DNA of 36,623 nucleotides from Clostridiales bacterium (GCA_013619125.1 JABXKS010000095.1:1-36623), one strand, 5' to 3'; shown: positions 7,852 to 16,816, counted from the stretch's first letter. Numbers and translations are program-made. Notes: a model not told the origin generated them from the letters alone.

Positions 7852-8481
7852 TCATCCTCTTTTTATAATCTTCACATACGATCCAGTCGTCAGTGAGAAT
7901 CCATTGGCTTCATCAACATCCACATGCATTTCCATAGCAAAATTTGGCGATACACGCAAGAGCACATGATCCAATTGCCCGCCCCGTTTTCCCGGTACAA
8001 CCACAGAAACAATCTCTCGATCGATAAATCCGTGACGATCCGCGTATTCCTTTGGCATATGAACATGCCTAAGGGCCGCGATGGCACCTTGTGGAATCTG
8101 AACACTTCCAACAGGACCCACCAAAAGTAACCCTGGCGATGCATCCAGAATTCCCGATTCTCGCACGGGCGGTTTTACCCCAATACGAAATCCATCCGTA
8201 ACCGAAAGTTCCAATTGTGTCGCGCTTCTAAGGGGGCCTAGGATCCGAACCTTGTCGAATCGTCCCTTTGGTCCCTCCACCGCGATACATTCTTTGGCTG
8301 CATATTGTCCCGGTTGCTTCAAATCTTTCAGTTTTGTCAATGTCGCACCACGTCCAAAAAGCTGAAAAAAGTCCGCTTCACTAAGATGGATGTGGTGGTT
8401 GGAAACTCCAACCTCCACATATCCCAGCTCATTCATGACTCGATCCACGCATTCTTTGACGAAAGTTTCTTCTCTCGTCAT
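7852..8481 (-). CDS. pduL: PduL, phosphate propanoyltransferase
   Basis: A 209-residue PTAC enzyme converting propionyl-CoA and phosphate to propionyl-phosphate, which recycles CoA inside the compartment. The duplicated barrel is marked by the metal-binding histidines in VSNHHIHLS, RHVHMP and MEMHVDVDEAN, and by KECIAVEGPKG and VRILGP. The N-terminal ETFVKECVDRVMNELG looks like an encapsulation helix, as known for PduL. The site upstream (TAGG) is weak. It lies 8 bases after pduJ. No propionate kinase (pduW) is present here, so the phosphate must be cashed in by a kinase encoded elsewhere. Confidence 0.95.
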   Translation of the reverse strand: MTREETFVKECVDRVMNELGYVEVGVSNHHIHLSEADFFQLFGRGATLTKLKDLKQPGQYAAKECIAVEGPKGRFDKVRILGPLRSATQLELSVTDGFRIGVKPPVRESGILDASPGLLLVGPVGSVQIPQGAIAALRHVHMPKEYADRHGFIDREIVSVVVPGKRGGQLDHVLLRVSPNFAMEMHVDVDEANGFSLTTGSYVKIIKRG

Positions 8482-8489
8482 CGGTTAGC

Positions 8490-8765
8490 CTACTTTCTTT
8501 GTGGTAAGATTTTTTCCGTATCCGCATGCGGACGAGGAATAACATGTACAGATACCACTTTACCTACTCGCTCAGCTGCCGCTTTACCAGCATCCACTGC
8601 GGCCTTTACCGCACCAACATCACCACGAACCATCACGGTTACCAGTCCGGAACCGATCTTTTCGTAGCCCATCAATTCGACATTTGCTGCTTTTGTCATT
8701 GCGTCAGCTGCTTCAATTGCGCCAACCAACCCTTGTGTTTCTATCATACCTAATGCTTCACCCAT
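8490..8765 (-). CDS. pduJ: PduJ/PduA-type BMC-H shell hexamer
   Basis: A 91-residue single BMC domain: [45 protein letters not shown] and [18 protein letters not shown] are all canonical. Such hexamers tile the facets and have a central pore for small polar metabolites. The position between pduK and pduL is that of pduJ. GAGGAAGTG precedes the ATG, 2 bases after the pduK stop. It is very similar to the PduA-type protein at the start of the operon. Confidence 0.93.
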   Translation of the reverse strand: MGEALGMIETQGLVGAIEAADAMTKAANVELMGYEKIGSGLVTVMVRGDVGAVKAAVDAGKAAAERVGKVVSVHVIPRPHADTEKILPQRK

Positions 8766-8767
8766 GA

Positions 8768-9406
8768 TTACACTTCCTCTCCATAATGGTTGCAGTTTTT
8801 ACGTGGCTCGCCCTTACTTCTTGGACAAGTCGGATCCTTGCAAAGATTACAGGTCACCTCCGCTTTTGGAGCCTCTTCCTCCTGCAAATCTTCAGCTTCC
8901 GCCTTCATCGCGGCCGCTAAATCCAACTTTCCCTTTTGGGGCTTACTCGATTTAGTTTCCTTCTTCGGTTGTTCAATCGGTTCCGATTGCTTTACCGGTT
9001 CCGATTGTTCGACCGGCTGCTCAATCGTCTCTGGTTTGCTTTCGGGTGCTATTTCTGGTTTGCTTTCGGATTTTTCTTGGTCTGTTGACGTTTTTCCCTT
9101 TTTTTTCTCCGGAAAATTTTTACCAACAGTATCTGGTGAAAATATCAGCATGTCGAGGGCTTCCGCCGGTCGTGCAATAACCTTCACACTGACCACTCGA
9201 TTCACCCGCTCCGCTGCTGCTTTTGCCGAACTAACCGCGGCTTTTACAGCCCCGACGTCTCCGGCAATCTTCACCGTTACCATGCCAAATCCTTTGCTTA
9301 ACTCGATTCCAATCAGTTCAACATTAGCAGATTTCACTGCCGCATCCGCCGCCTCAACAGCGGCTGCCATTCCTATGGTTTCGATTAATCCCAGCGATTT
9401 TTTCAG
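8768..9406 (-). CDS. pduK: PduK-like BMC shell protein with long disordered, cysteine-tipped tail
   Basis: About 212 residues. A BMC-H domain ([22 protein letters not shown] to VIARP, residues 1-90) is followed by a Lys/Glu/Pro/Ser-rich, apparently disordered segment (about 95-180, with repeated EQ-SEP units). It ends in a cysteine cluster, [10 protein letters not shown]....KNC, typical of PduK and perhaps metal- or Fe-S-binding. Start: an ATG at 9427 overlaps the pduH stop as ATGA, but the only good site (AAAGGAGG) lies after it, 8 bases before a CTG at 9406. That CTG gives the expected KKSLGLIET beginning, so I prefer the CTG start. PduK is a minor shell protein; in Salmonella its loss affects compartment organisation. 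Confidence 0.85.
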   Translation of the reverse strand: MKKSLGLIETIGMAAAVEAADAAVKSANVELIGIELSKGFGMVTVKIAGDVGAVKAAVSSAKAAAERVNRVVSVKVIARPAEALDMLIFSPDTVGKNFPEKKKGKTSTDQEKSESKPEIAPESKPETIEQPVEQSEPVKQSEPIEQPKKETKSSKPQKGKLDLAAAMKAEAEDLQEEEAPKAEVTCNLCKDPTCPRSKGEPRKNCNHYGEEV

Positions 9407-9423
9407 AAGGATCCCCTCCTTTC

Positions 9424-9768
9424 TCATTCATCGCGCATAGGCATTCGTTTCACGAGCCTCGCGCTATTATTGCCAAAAATTCTGGCCCGCTCATCCGAAC
9501 TTCGTTTTGGAAGCCGTATATACGGACTGTGAATTTCGAGTTTTTTGTGATGCAAGGCAAAATTGCCCGCCGCATCCATGCCTATTCCCACTTCCAGTTT
9601 TGATCGTTCCGCCGCTTCATACGCCATCTTTTCAACCGATTCATCGTCAGTTTCCATAATCGATACCGGCACCTGTTCTTCTTCAATGCCATACAGGACC
9701 TGCATCAGACTTGGATGACGCGCGTTGCCCCGCGCGACTAGCACTTCAATTTTCGGTCGATTATCCAT
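9424..9768 (-). CDS. pduH: PduH, diol dehydratase reactivase small subunit
   Basis: A 114-residue protein of the PduH/DdrB family, with IEVLVARGNARHPSLMQVLYGIEEE and VEKMAYEAAERSKLEVGIGMD. With PduG it forms the ATP-dependent reactivating factor that swaps damaged cobalamin for fresh adenosylcobalamin in the dehydratase. The start overlaps the end of pduG by 8 bases. Its stop overlaps an ATG of the pduK frame as ATGA. Confidence 0.93.
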   Translation of the reverse strand: MDNRPKIEVLVARGNARHPSLMQVLYGIEEEQVPVSIMETDDESVEKMAYEAAERSKLEVGIGMDAAGNFALHHKKLEIHSPYIRLPKRSSDERARIFGNNSARLVKRMPMRDE

Positions 9769-11584
9769 GGCGCTCTTCCTCCTCAGCGAGGATCAATCCT
9801 GTTGCTACCGCATTCCTTGGGCCCTCCGTGCCGCGAATATTTCCGCGTCCGGCTACCACGCCGAATTTCGACAAAGCATCCGTTACCAATTGTGGCACTT
9901 CAAAATCGAGAGCCGATCCACCCACGAGAACCACGTATTCAATGTCTCGCAGATTGCCCGTCAAACTCACGGATTTCAAGGCGCGAAGCGCGTTGACTAC
10001 AAATACTTTGCGCTTGGCATCCCGACGAACCTCCCGGATCCTTTCCATAGAAAGATCTCCAGGCAAGGGTATCATCATGCCCTCTTTCAAAATTGCCACT
10101 CTGGCATAGACCTTCGGATCGATGGGCGTATCAAAGAATTGTACACTTCCCCCTTCATGGCGAATATGAAAGAGGCTTTCCCCTTTTGCCAAAGGATACT
10201 TTTTAATATCCTCGGCAAGTTCAGGTCCTTCCAGTCCCAGCTCCGTCTGAATCAAGAGAGTCACCATATTCCCGGCACCCGCCAAATGAATCGATTGAAT
10301 CTCTCCATTTCGATTGATGATAGAAGCATCCGTAGAACCCGCTCCCATATCCAAAATCGCCAATGGCGCTTTGGTTCCAGGGGTTGTGAGGGCGCCGCGA
10401 ATCGCCATGTCAGCTTCCACGCCACCTACGGCTACGTGAACCTTCAAGTCTTTGCTTATGGCATCAGCAATCGTCTGCATCTGCAGTTTATCCGCCTTTA
10501 CCATGGCCGCCACGCCTACCGCATTCTCCATGGCAAATTCGCCAGCCAATCCGCCTTTTACGGCTTGTGGCACAAAGGTATCGACAGCCAATAAGTCTTG
10601 AATCTTAATCTGTGTAGCAACTTGACCCGTCAGATTTGCCATAACTTGGCGAACCCGTTCCAGCATGCCCCCTGCATTGGTGCCCGGTTCTCCCTTAATA
10701 TCTGTAATCGGCATGCACGAGCTCACACAACTCATCATCTCTTCAGCGCCCGCTTCTACGTCTACTTCCGATCGTTTGGTTTGTCCGATGATTCTGATTT
10801 TCCCAGCCGGGATATGCTTCGCTCGCACATCTCCCGCCGGAGTTTTGATCACCACGGCTGAACGATTCCCAATCAAGGCTCGTGCAATCGGCACGATCGA
10901 CTTGGTTTCCTCCGGACTCAACCCGAATACCGTCGCAATCCCATAGGGATTGGAAAGGACTTCAATAACGCTCCCGGGTCCAGCCACCTCAACGGATGTC
11001 AGCATCCGCTGTGGAATTTTCTCAAATAAAGTTACCTCGTCAATGATTGGAATCTTCTCGTCCAATCGATTATGAATCAATACCGCATCATCATATTGGG
11101 CAATGACCCCTTGAACCTGATATCCGTTCTGCGTCAAACGATTGATCTCCGTGGCAGCCTCTTCAAAATCAATTTCTCGATCCACCAAAGCAATGATCGG
11201 GTTCTTTTGATCCCCCGCAACAATCTCATGCAAGGGAATGGAAATGCCAACACCGACGCCGATCCCACCAGGGGTCGACGGATTATGACCAATCATTGTT
11301 GATTCGGTAATGATTGTTTCCGTAATGGTTTCCATGGCAACATCACCAATAACTGGTGCTGCTTCATTGATCCGAATTTCTGAAATCGAGGATACCGGAA
11401 CACCCGCGTGGTTGGCAGCCATCTTTAAAGACGCATAAACTCCGCGAAGATTATCCTTAGTTCCCTTGATTCCAGTCGTATTCACAATGCCTGTCGCCTC
11501 AAAGGTAAGAGATTCGCCCTCGATTTTCGCAAGGGCGGTTTCAGTTGTTGCATTTCCAATGTCAATTCCAGCAATCCATGCCAT
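9761..11584 (-). CDS. pduG: PduG, diol dehydratase reactivase large subunit
   Basis: A 607-residue protein of the DdrA/PduG family with an actin-like ATPase fold. MAWIAGIDIGNATTETALA is the phosphate-1 loop, APLAILDMGAGSTDASII the second, and VVLVGGSALDFEVP the adenosine motif. TGIVNTTGIKGTKDNLRGV, HNPSTPGGIGVGVG and SSCMPITDIKGEPGTNAGGML are family blocks. It works with PduH to release inactivated cobalamin from PduCDE. AAAGGAGG precedes the ATG, 17 bases after pduE. Length is normal for the family. Confidence 0.96.
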   Translation of the reverse strand: MAWIAGIDIGNATTETALAKIEGESLTFEATGIVNTTGIKGTKDNLRGVYASLKMAANHAGVPVSSISEIRINEAAPVIGDVAMETITETIITESTMIGHNPSTPGGIGVGVGISIPLHEIVAGDQKNPIIALVDREIDFEEAATEINRLTQNGYQVQGVIAQYDDAVLIHNRLDEKIPIIDEVTLFEKIPQRMLTSVEVAGPGSVIEVLSNPYGIATVFGLSPEETKSIVPIARALIGNRSAVVIKTPAGDVRAKHIPAGKIRIIGQTKRSEVDVEAGAEEMMSCVSSCMPITDIKGEPGTNAGGMLERVRQVMANLTGQVATQIKIQDLLAVDTFVPQAVKGGLAGEFAMENAVGVAAMVKADKLQMQTIADAISKDLKVHVAVGGVEADMAIRGALTTPGTKAPLAILDMGAGSTDASIINRNGEIQSIHLAGAGNMVTLLIQTELGLEGPELAEDIKKYPLAKGESLFHIRHEGGSVQFFDTPIDPKVYARVAILKEGMMIPLPGDLSMERIREVRRDAKRKVFVVNALRALKSVSLTGNLRDIEYVVLVGGSALDFEVPQLVTDALSKFGVVAGRGNIRGTEGPRNAVATGLILAEEEERHG

Positions 11585-11601
11585 GAGATTGCCTCCTTTG
11601 C

Positions 11602-12102
11602 TTAAACTCGCAATCTACCGCGTTGGTCATACAATTCTGCGGCTTCCCGCACAAATCCGCCGTTGATCGTCGCTTTGTATTTATTTTCCAATTCATCTGC
11701 AATCGAAATCAATTCCGCTTTGGTTGATCGATACGGGCGAAGCGCATTGTAAATTTCCAACACACGCTCATCCGGAACCGCAATCAATTCAGCTGCTCGA
11801 CGTAGATTTCGCGCAAAGGCGTCCCGACCGACAGATTCAGCGATCTGCGCTTGCATTTCGAGTGTTTCCGGACGGATTTTGCAATCATCTGCCGTAACCT
11901 CTCCATTCATAACGCGGTCCAAGGTAATCTCGCTTAATACTTTCCCTGTTGGAGATTTAATTTGGTCTGCTCGTTTTTCGCTCAATGGATAATCATTATC
12001 AGCTGTCGCAGTGTTGCCATTTACCGACGCTGGCGCGCCGCCGCTCATCTGTTTCATCACTTCTTGAACGATGTTCTCTAACATATCTTTTTGATTCATC
12101 AT
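11602..12102 (-). CDS. pduE: PduE, B12-dependent diol dehydratase small subunit
   Basis: A 166-residue small subunit; YPLSEKRADQIKSPTGKVLSEITLDRVMNGEV and the later DAFARNLRRAAELIAVPDERVLEIYNALRPYRST are characteristic. The N-terminal QKDMLENIVQEVMKQM is an amphipathic helix. Two ATGs stand in tandem after GGGGGTG, and the second (12099) has the better spacing. It is part of the PduCDE heterohexamer that converts 1,2-propanediol to propionaldehyde, or glycerol to 3-hydroxypropionaldehyde. Confidence 0.95.
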   Translation of the reverse strand: MMNQKDMLENIVQEVMKQMSGGAPASVNGNTATADNDYPLSEKRADQIKSPTGKVLSEITLDRVMNGEVTADDCKIRPETLEMQAQIAESVGRDAFARNLRRAAELIAVPDERVLEIYNALRPYRSTKAELISIADELENKYKATINGGFVREAAELYDQRGRLRV

Positions 12103-12110
12103 TTCACCCC

Positions 12111-12773
12111 CTATGAAAACTTCACATCAAGTGCCACGGGTTTCGCATGTGGAACCACATGCTCCGTTTCCTTGATATGCAACAAAGCCGCGATCGCTTG
12201 GTACTTAGGTCGTGCCATTTGATCATTCATTGTTGGTACTGGTGCAGGTGATTCGCCTTTCGCGTATTTCGCGGCATTTTTGCCAATCATACGATAGACT
12301 TTTGCATCCAACAATGGTGCCTGCGGGAATAGTTCCAAGTTACTCAATTGCATCAAATCTTTTTGATGAATAACCGTGGTTCCCTTTGATTGGATACCAA
12401 TGCCAATGCCGGATCCGCTTAATTTTGATGCGCGATGTGCGATCATGGCAACATCCGAGGTATGAGTCACACGAATCACACGCGCTTTCATTCCCTCTTC
12501 TTCAATACCTGCGATCACTTGACGCAACACTTCTCTGTGCGGCATATGAATGATCGTTGCGGTTTGAAATTTTCCAAATGCAGGAGCAACAGCAATCACA
12601 ACTTCATCACTTTTTCGCCCTTCTTCTGCAACGGCGCCTTCTGTCAAGGTCAATCCACCTGTATCAGGGATCGCTTTTGTTTTTATGCCAACAGCTGCTC
12701 CCTCGTTTTCGAATTGATAATTCTTGAGTACTTCTTCAATGACGCTTCGAACTAGGTTCTCATTAATTGTCAT
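12111..12773 (-). CDS. pduD: PduD, B12-dependent diol dehydratase medium subunit
   Basis: A 220-residue medium subunit with [69 protein letters not shown] and [21 protein letters not shown], all conserved in the family. The first 20 residues ([17 protein letters not shown]) form the kind of helix that targets PduD, and with it the dehydratase, into the compartment. AAGGGGGG precedes the ATG, 12 bases after pduC. With PduC it forms the cobalamin-binding interface. Confidence 0.95.
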   Translation of the reverse strand: MTINENLVRSVIEEVLKNYQFENEGAAVGIKTKAIPDTGGLTLTEGAVAEEGRKSDEVVIAVAPAFGKFQTATIIHMPHREVLRQVIAGIEEEGMKARVIRVTHTSDVAMIAHRASKLSGSGIGIGIQSKGTTVIHQKDLMQLSNLELFPQAPLLDAKVYRMIGKNAAKYAKGESPAPVPTMNDQMARPKYQAIAALLHIKETEHVVPHAKPVALDVKFS

Positions 12774-12785
12774 CTCGATCCCCCC

Positions 12786-14453
12786 TTACTCAAAGTCCGA
12801 CGCATCGATCGCGTTCGGAATATTTTGAATTTGATCCCATCGTTCTGGGCTGATTTGGTATCCAGTTCCCGGTCCATGGTAATCATTTCGGTCATTTACC
12901 GCACTGATTACATGGAAGTTCTCATCAATAATGGCTGAAGTGTGGAGGTGATCGCCAGAAACGCGCATCTTCATCATGTTCAGCAAGTGACCAGCCACAT
13001 CTTCATATCCGCCGTTATGAAGCGCTTTCACTACATCGATTCCAGTAATGTTGCGTTCCATCATTTCTTGTGCAGATTTTAAATCCTCAACGACATTCCG
13101 GTCCGGCATATCTTTTGAGCCATGGGCGTAGGTCGCTGCTTCCACTTCCTCATCCGTGATTTCTGTCAAACCGAGCTCTTTAAAGACTACTTGCAAGACT
13201 TTCGCCGCTTTGTTTCTAATCTTGACAACTTCCTCTTCTGTAACAGGTCGAAGACCGCCATCGACCTTCAAATCGCGTTGAATGATGTTGTAGTCATCAT
13301 AATCATCCGCATCGAAGTTCGAACCAGCAAACATATTGTCATAGTTTGGTGTTGCACTGTATCCAGAAAAGATAAAGTCAGTGCCTGGAATCATTTGCAT
13401 CAAGGTTCTAGCTGTTCTTCGAATTGGGGAATGAGAGAAGGTTTGATCATTGCCCGATGCTACTTCCAAATCCAGCATGGTTGTAATTACATTCTCTGCC
13501 AAAACCGCGCGAATCCCTGATGGAACCGCACCCGGAACACCAATACAACTGATAGAACCATTTTGCAAGCCCTGAACACCGGCTGCTTTTGTAATGTAAA
13601 TGCAACGCGCTTCCAGATAAAGCATGGATTTGCCTTCCGCATAGCCCATCAAAACTTCTGAGCCTGTTCCGGAAGTAAATCGCATCTTCAATCCGCGTGA
13701 CGCGTATGCTGATGCCAAAAATGCTTTTGACCATGGCGTGTCATCGCCATCGACAAAAACTTGCTCTGTGCCATAAACCGATACAGTCTCTGCATATGCA
13801 GTCAATCCACGCATGCCGAGTCTTAATTCCGTTGCTTCTTCAACCGCACATTGAGTCAAAACGCCTGGACGTCCCACTTGCGATCCAACCAAAAGAGAGA
13901 GCGCATTAAACGGTGCGTATCGAACAACGCCAACAGTTGTTTCATGCTCATCAAATCCACGAAGCGCAGCTTCCGCTGAATCTGCCGCAATTTGAACCGG
14001 ATGATCCTTTAGATTCGTAACGTGACATTGGTTTGATGGTGTTTTACGTGGTCGCATTTTTGTCAACGCCATCATCATTTCGAGGACATTCATTTTACCC
14101 AAAACTTCTGCCGCTTTCGCAGGCGTCATGGCGATGGTGTATTTGACCATCTCATCACGAGACACATTAACATCAACCAACATTTTCGCCAAATCTACAG
14201 AAGGAATTGCTGAAACTTCTTCCGCGCGGGAAAGTTCGATCCCGTAATCTGCGATAAAGGTATCAAGTAGATCAAAATCTGCTCGTTTCTTTCCATCCAT
14301 TTCCACAACTTTGCCATTTTGAACCTTTATGCTCGGTTTCGGGTCATTGGGGCCATCCATGGCAATCAAGCCGACTTCTGGCCACTCCTTAATAAACCCA
14401 TCCTTATTGACATCGCGTTCTGCTAGTACTTGAAAACGTTTTGATTTCTTCAT
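12786..14453 (-). CDS. pduC: PduC, B12-dependent diol/glycerol dehydratase large subunit
   Basis: A 555-residue TIM-barrel catalytic subunit. The active-site residues known from Klebsiella diol dehydratase sit in visible blocks: QCHVTN (His143), DEHETTVG (Glu170), YGTEQVF (Glu221), VQGLQNG (Gln296), NDQTFSHS (Asp335) and FSGYS (Ser362). Length equals that of characterised enzymes. Sequence alone does not decide between propanediol and glycerol; the full pdu shell favours propanediol. It follows pduB by 19 bases with a good GGAGGAAG site. Confidence 0.96.
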   Translation of the reverse strand: MKKSKRFQVLAERDVNKDGFIKEWPEVGLIAMDGPNDPKPSIKVQNGKVVEMDGKKRADFDLLDTFIADYGIELSRAEEVSAIPSVDLAKMLVDVNVSRDEMVKYTIAMTPAKAAEVLGKMNVLEMMMALTKMRPRKTPSNQCHVTNLKDHPVQIAADSAEAALRGFDEHETTVGVVRYAPFNALSLLVGSQVGRPGVLTQCAVEEATELRLGMRGLTAYAETVSVYGTEQVFVDGDDTPWSKAFLASAYASRGLKMRFTSGTGSEVLMGYAEGKSMLYLEARCIYITKAAGVQGLQNGSISCIGVPGAVPSGIRAVLAENVITTMLDLEVASGNDQTFSHSPIRRTARTLMQMIPGTDFIFSGYSATPNYDNMFAGSNFDADDYDDYNIIQRDLKVDGGLRPVTEEEVVKIRNKAAKVLQVVFKELGLTEITDEEVEAATYAHGSKDMPDRNVVEDLKSAQEMMERNITGIDVVKALHNGGYEDVAGHLLNMMKMRVSGDHLHTSAIIDENFHVISAVNDRNDYHGPGTGYQISPERWDQIQNIPNAIDASDFE

Positions 14454-14472
14454 CTTCTTCCTCCTTTACTGC

Positions 14473-15261
14473 TTAAATATATGGAGTGGTAGCGGATTTG
14501 CATTCCTCGCCCATGGTCTCAAGAAGCTTGATTCCCACTTCTTTCGCCGTCAGAACCGCTTGCCGTACCGCACCTGAATCACCCGTGATAAACAGAATCA
14601 CTTCATTCGAGAAACTGGTTGTTGAAGGAGATGCATAGTTCAAAACTTCCACGTTTGCCGCTTTAACAGCCGCATCAGCAGTAACCACGCCAATAGCCGC
14701 CGGTGCGCCAACAATCAAACCAAAGGCTTTCCCAATCGGAGCGCCCCATGCTTTATTGCAGGCATAACTTGCGCGTGCTGTATATTGAAGTTCCATATAA
14801 CCTACTTCATTGCCCCAAACATCACCAAAGGTGCGTTCGATTTCTTTCAGAGTAACTTCAACTGCTCTTCGCACGTCAGATACGTCTTCAGCGCCAAAAA
14901 CAATCAAGTTGCCGTGACCCGCTCCGCCTTTGGTATCGCGAGGCAATTCAATGGAAACGATTTCTGTGTTGGTCGCTTTAACCGCTTCGTCAGCCGCCAT
15001 AATATGAGGACCCGCTCCTGAACGTGCGCCGATAATACCGATAGATCGATATTTCTTGTCCAATTTCATCGCTTCTTGCAATTGATCATCTACATTGGCA
15101 ATGACCAAACCAATGGTATCGCCGATTTTAGATGCACCGACAAACTCAGTTAAATTGCATCCGATTTTTACAGGTGCTGATACTGGTGCTGCCGGCGAGT
15201 CTGCGCCACCGAGTTTTTTCATAACTTCTTCTACCATTTTTTCCATTAATTGATCTGACAT
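14473..15261 (-). CDS. pduB: PduB, tandem BMC-domain (BMC-T) shell protein
   Basis: A 262-residue protein with two fused BMC domains (about 45-150 and 155-255), including SIGIIGARSGAGPHIMAADEAVKATNTEIVSI-type and AIGVVTADAAVKAANVEVLNY blocks. It forms pseudohexameric trimers with gated pores. The N-terminal SDQLMEKMVEEVMKKL resembles the cargo-type helices. In Salmonella PduB this region links cargo to shell and a shorter PduB' starts after it. No ATG or GTG near the equivalent place is visible here, so only the long form is expected. Second gene of the operon, 21 bases after pduA. Confidence 0.95.
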   Translation of the reverse strand: MSDQLMEKMVEEVMKKLGGADSPAAPVSAPVKIGCNLTEFVGASKIGDTIGLVIANVDDQLQEAMKLDKKYRSIGIIGARSGAGPHIMAADEAVKATNTEIVSIELPRDTKGGAGHGNLIVFGAEDVSDVRRAVEVTLKEIERTFGDVWGNEVGYMELQYTARASYACNKAWGAPIGKAFGLIVGAPAAIGVVTADAAVKAANVEVLNYASPSTTSFSNEVILFITGDSGAVRQAVLTAKEVGIKLLETMGEECKSATTPYI

Positions 15262-15282
15262 ATTCTTCCTCCTATTCCCAAC

Positions 15283-15561
15283 TTATTCTGCTTTTGGCAG
15301 GATCATTTCCACATCTGTATGTGGACGTGGAATCACGTGAACAGAAACAACTTCGCCAACACGATCTGCCGCAGCCGCTCCTGCATCCGTCGCCGCCTTA
15401 ACAGCGCCAACATCACCGCGAACCATCACCGTTACCAAACCGGATCCGATCTTTTCATATCCAACCAAAGTAACGTTGGCTGCCTTGACCATTGCATCCG
15501 CCGCTTCCACAGCGCCGACAAGCCCTTTTGTTTCTATCATGCCCAATGCTTCTTTAACCAT
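15283..15561 (-). CDS. pduA: PduA, BMC-H shell hexamer (first gene of the operon)
   Basis: A 92-residue BMC domain protein: [47 protein letters not shown] and [21 protein letters not shown]. It forms the main facet hexamers with a pore for propanediol. Two in-frame ATGs exist; the second (15561) has 7-base spacing from AAAGGAGG and is chosen. The first lies 1 base from it. The operon promoter region lies upstream (15562-15770). Confidence 0.95.
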   Translation of the reverse strand: MVKEALGMIETKGLVGAVEAADAMVKAANVTLVGYEKIGSGLVTVMVRGDVGAVKAATDAGAAAADRVGEVVSVHVIPRPHTDVEMILPKAE

Positions 15562-15635
15562 TACCATTCCTCCTTTGCGATTTTGGCTTCTACGCCATTC
15601 TTCTATATGCTACCAAATAACGCTTTCCTCCCCTC

Positions 15636-15681
15636 AATAAAGAGAAGTTCTCTTCTTATACTATTTGACAATTCGCCCCAA
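15636..15681 (-). promoter_or_regulatory. Putative pdu operon promoter region with palindrome
   Basis: On the minus strand a TATAAG (15655-15660) has a poor TTGGGG -35 match 15 bases upstream, fitting an activator-dependent promoter. Just downstream, near the expected start of transcription, lies a 7-bp inverted repeat AAGAGAA-N-TTCTCTT (15640-15654), with further AT pairing outside it. It could be an operator or a 5' hairpin. No B12 riboswitch or other known leader RNA is seen in this 200-base gap. Confidence 0.35.
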
Positions 15682-15767
15682 GGATTTTACTCTCCTCTAG
15701 CACTTTATTGCATTTGGAAAATGGACACATACTTTCACCCTGCCTAATGATTTTCCGATTCTTCAGC

Positions 15768-15793
15768 AAAAAAAAAGACCCTCATTGAGGGTC
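15768..15793 (-). terminator. Terminator of the two-component operon, overlapping its stop codon
   Basis: On the minus strand GACCCTC-AAT-GAGGGTC (15777-15793) is followed by nine T's. The stop codon of the response regulator (15782-15784) lies inside the hairpin. It separates this unit from the pdu promoter. Confidence 0.9.
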
Positions 15794-16816
15794 CGCTTTT
15801 TTCCGTACGCGATTGCGATATTGTGAAGGAGTAACCCCCTCGATTTTCTTAAATACCCGCGAAAAATAGTTGGGTTCATTAAAACCAAGTTCATAAGCGA
15901 TGGCGATCAGATTTTCATCCGTATACTTGATTCGATCCTTCGCCTCTTCCATTCGGCACCGCGTTAAGTAGGTAGAAAAATTTTCACCCGTCTCTCGCTT
16001 GAACAATTTGCTCATATAATGCGCGCTCAGATTCATATAATCCGCAACCCGCTGCAGAGAGGGATTCTCTTTGTAGTAGCGATTGATGAAATTGACCGCA
16101 AATTCAATCTCCATATCGAAACAAGAGCTCTTTTTTTCAATGATCCAATCAAAGATTGCTTGGAGCACCACTTCCATATACTGCGTCGTTGCCATCTTAT
16201 CGCGCTGATAAAAGGAAGCCTCAAAGCCTTCCAAATCCATGCCTTCCATTTTAATATCCAATTCATGGCCCTGCTCGATCAGGCTCATAAATAGATCTCT
16301 GAGGTGGCTTCGCTCTGATTCTCGATCCTCATGGGCAAGGCGACAATACTGCAGAAAGGCTTCCCTTGCCTTTTGATAATCGCCAAAAACAATCTGCTGA
16401 CTCATCGTATGCATCACCTTCTTCAGGTTTGCATCAAAGCTAAGATGATTCTCCTGCAAGGATCGTTGAATCACTTCGACCACTTCATCAGGTTTCGGCG
16501 GTTTCAAAATATAATCCTTTACTCCGAGCTTAACAGCACGCTGCGCAAAGGAAAAATCGGCATAAGCCGTCAAGAAGACAACCGCAGGATCACGTGTTCC
16601 GTCCAAAATAAGAGAAGCCGCTTCCAAACCGTCCATAATGGGCATTTTGATGTCCAGAATAATCAAATCCGGATAATGCTCTTCATACATTTCCACCGCT
16701 TCTTTCCCGTTTTTTGCTTCCAACATTTCAACCAGGCCAGGAAACTTCCTGAGAATGATCATCTTCATGGATTGGCGAACTAGGACTTCATCATCAACGA
16801 TCAAAATCTTCCACAT
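15782..16816 (-). CDS. Response regulator, REC domain plus AraC-type DNA-binding domain (YesN-like)
   Basis: About 344 residues. The N-terminal receiver (1-120) has ILIVDDE, the phospho-acceptor Asp in LIILDIKMPIMDG, the Thr in VVFLTAYA and the Lys in DYILKPP. A helical linker follows. From about 240 lies a double helix-turn-helix AraC domain: LQRVADYMNLSAHYMSKLFKRETGENFSTYL and IAIAYELGFNEPNYFSRVFKKIEGVTPSQYR. It overlaps the 3' end of the kinase gene by about 23 bases. Two ATGs stand in tandem, and the second has better spacing from AAGGAG. It is the likely activator of the pdu promoter lying just downstream of its terminator. Confidence 0.9.
   Translation of the reverse strand: MWKILIVDDEVLVRQSMKMIILRKFPGLVEMLEAKNGKEAVEMYEEHYPDLIILDIKMPIMDGLEAASLILDGTRDPAVVFLTAYADFSFAQRAVKLGVKDYILKPPKPDEVVEVIQRSLQENHLSFDANLKKVMHTMSQQIVFGDYQKAREAFLQYCRLAHEDRESERSHLRDLFMSLIEQGHELDIKMEGMDLEGFEASFYQRDKMATTQYMEVVLQAIFDWIIEKKSSCFDMEIEFAVNFINRYYKENPSLQRVADYMNLSAHYMSKLFKRETGENFSTYLTRCRMEEAKDRIKYTDENLIAIAYELGFNEPNYFSRVFKKIEGVTPSQYRNRVRKKADPQ

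Noticed and set aside
8790-9440. Rightward 216-codon frame opposite pduK
   Set aside because: Low-complexity Ser/Phe-rich sequence that mirrors the Lys/Glu-rich tail of PduK; no start signal.
9725-10594. Long rightward open frame (289 codons) opposite pduG
   Set aside because: It is fully antisense to a strongly conserved gene, has no ribosome binding site and shows no recognisable domain; it reflects the codon bias of the gene on the other strand.
15100-15200. Internal start for a short PduB' form
   Set aside because: No ATG or GTG with a ribosome binding site is found after the N-terminal helix at the place used in Salmonella.
15562-15770. Possible B12 (cobalamin) riboswitch before pduA
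   Set aside because: A stretch GGTGAAAGT loosely recalls one conserved piece, but no B12 box is found and the gap is too short for the full structure.
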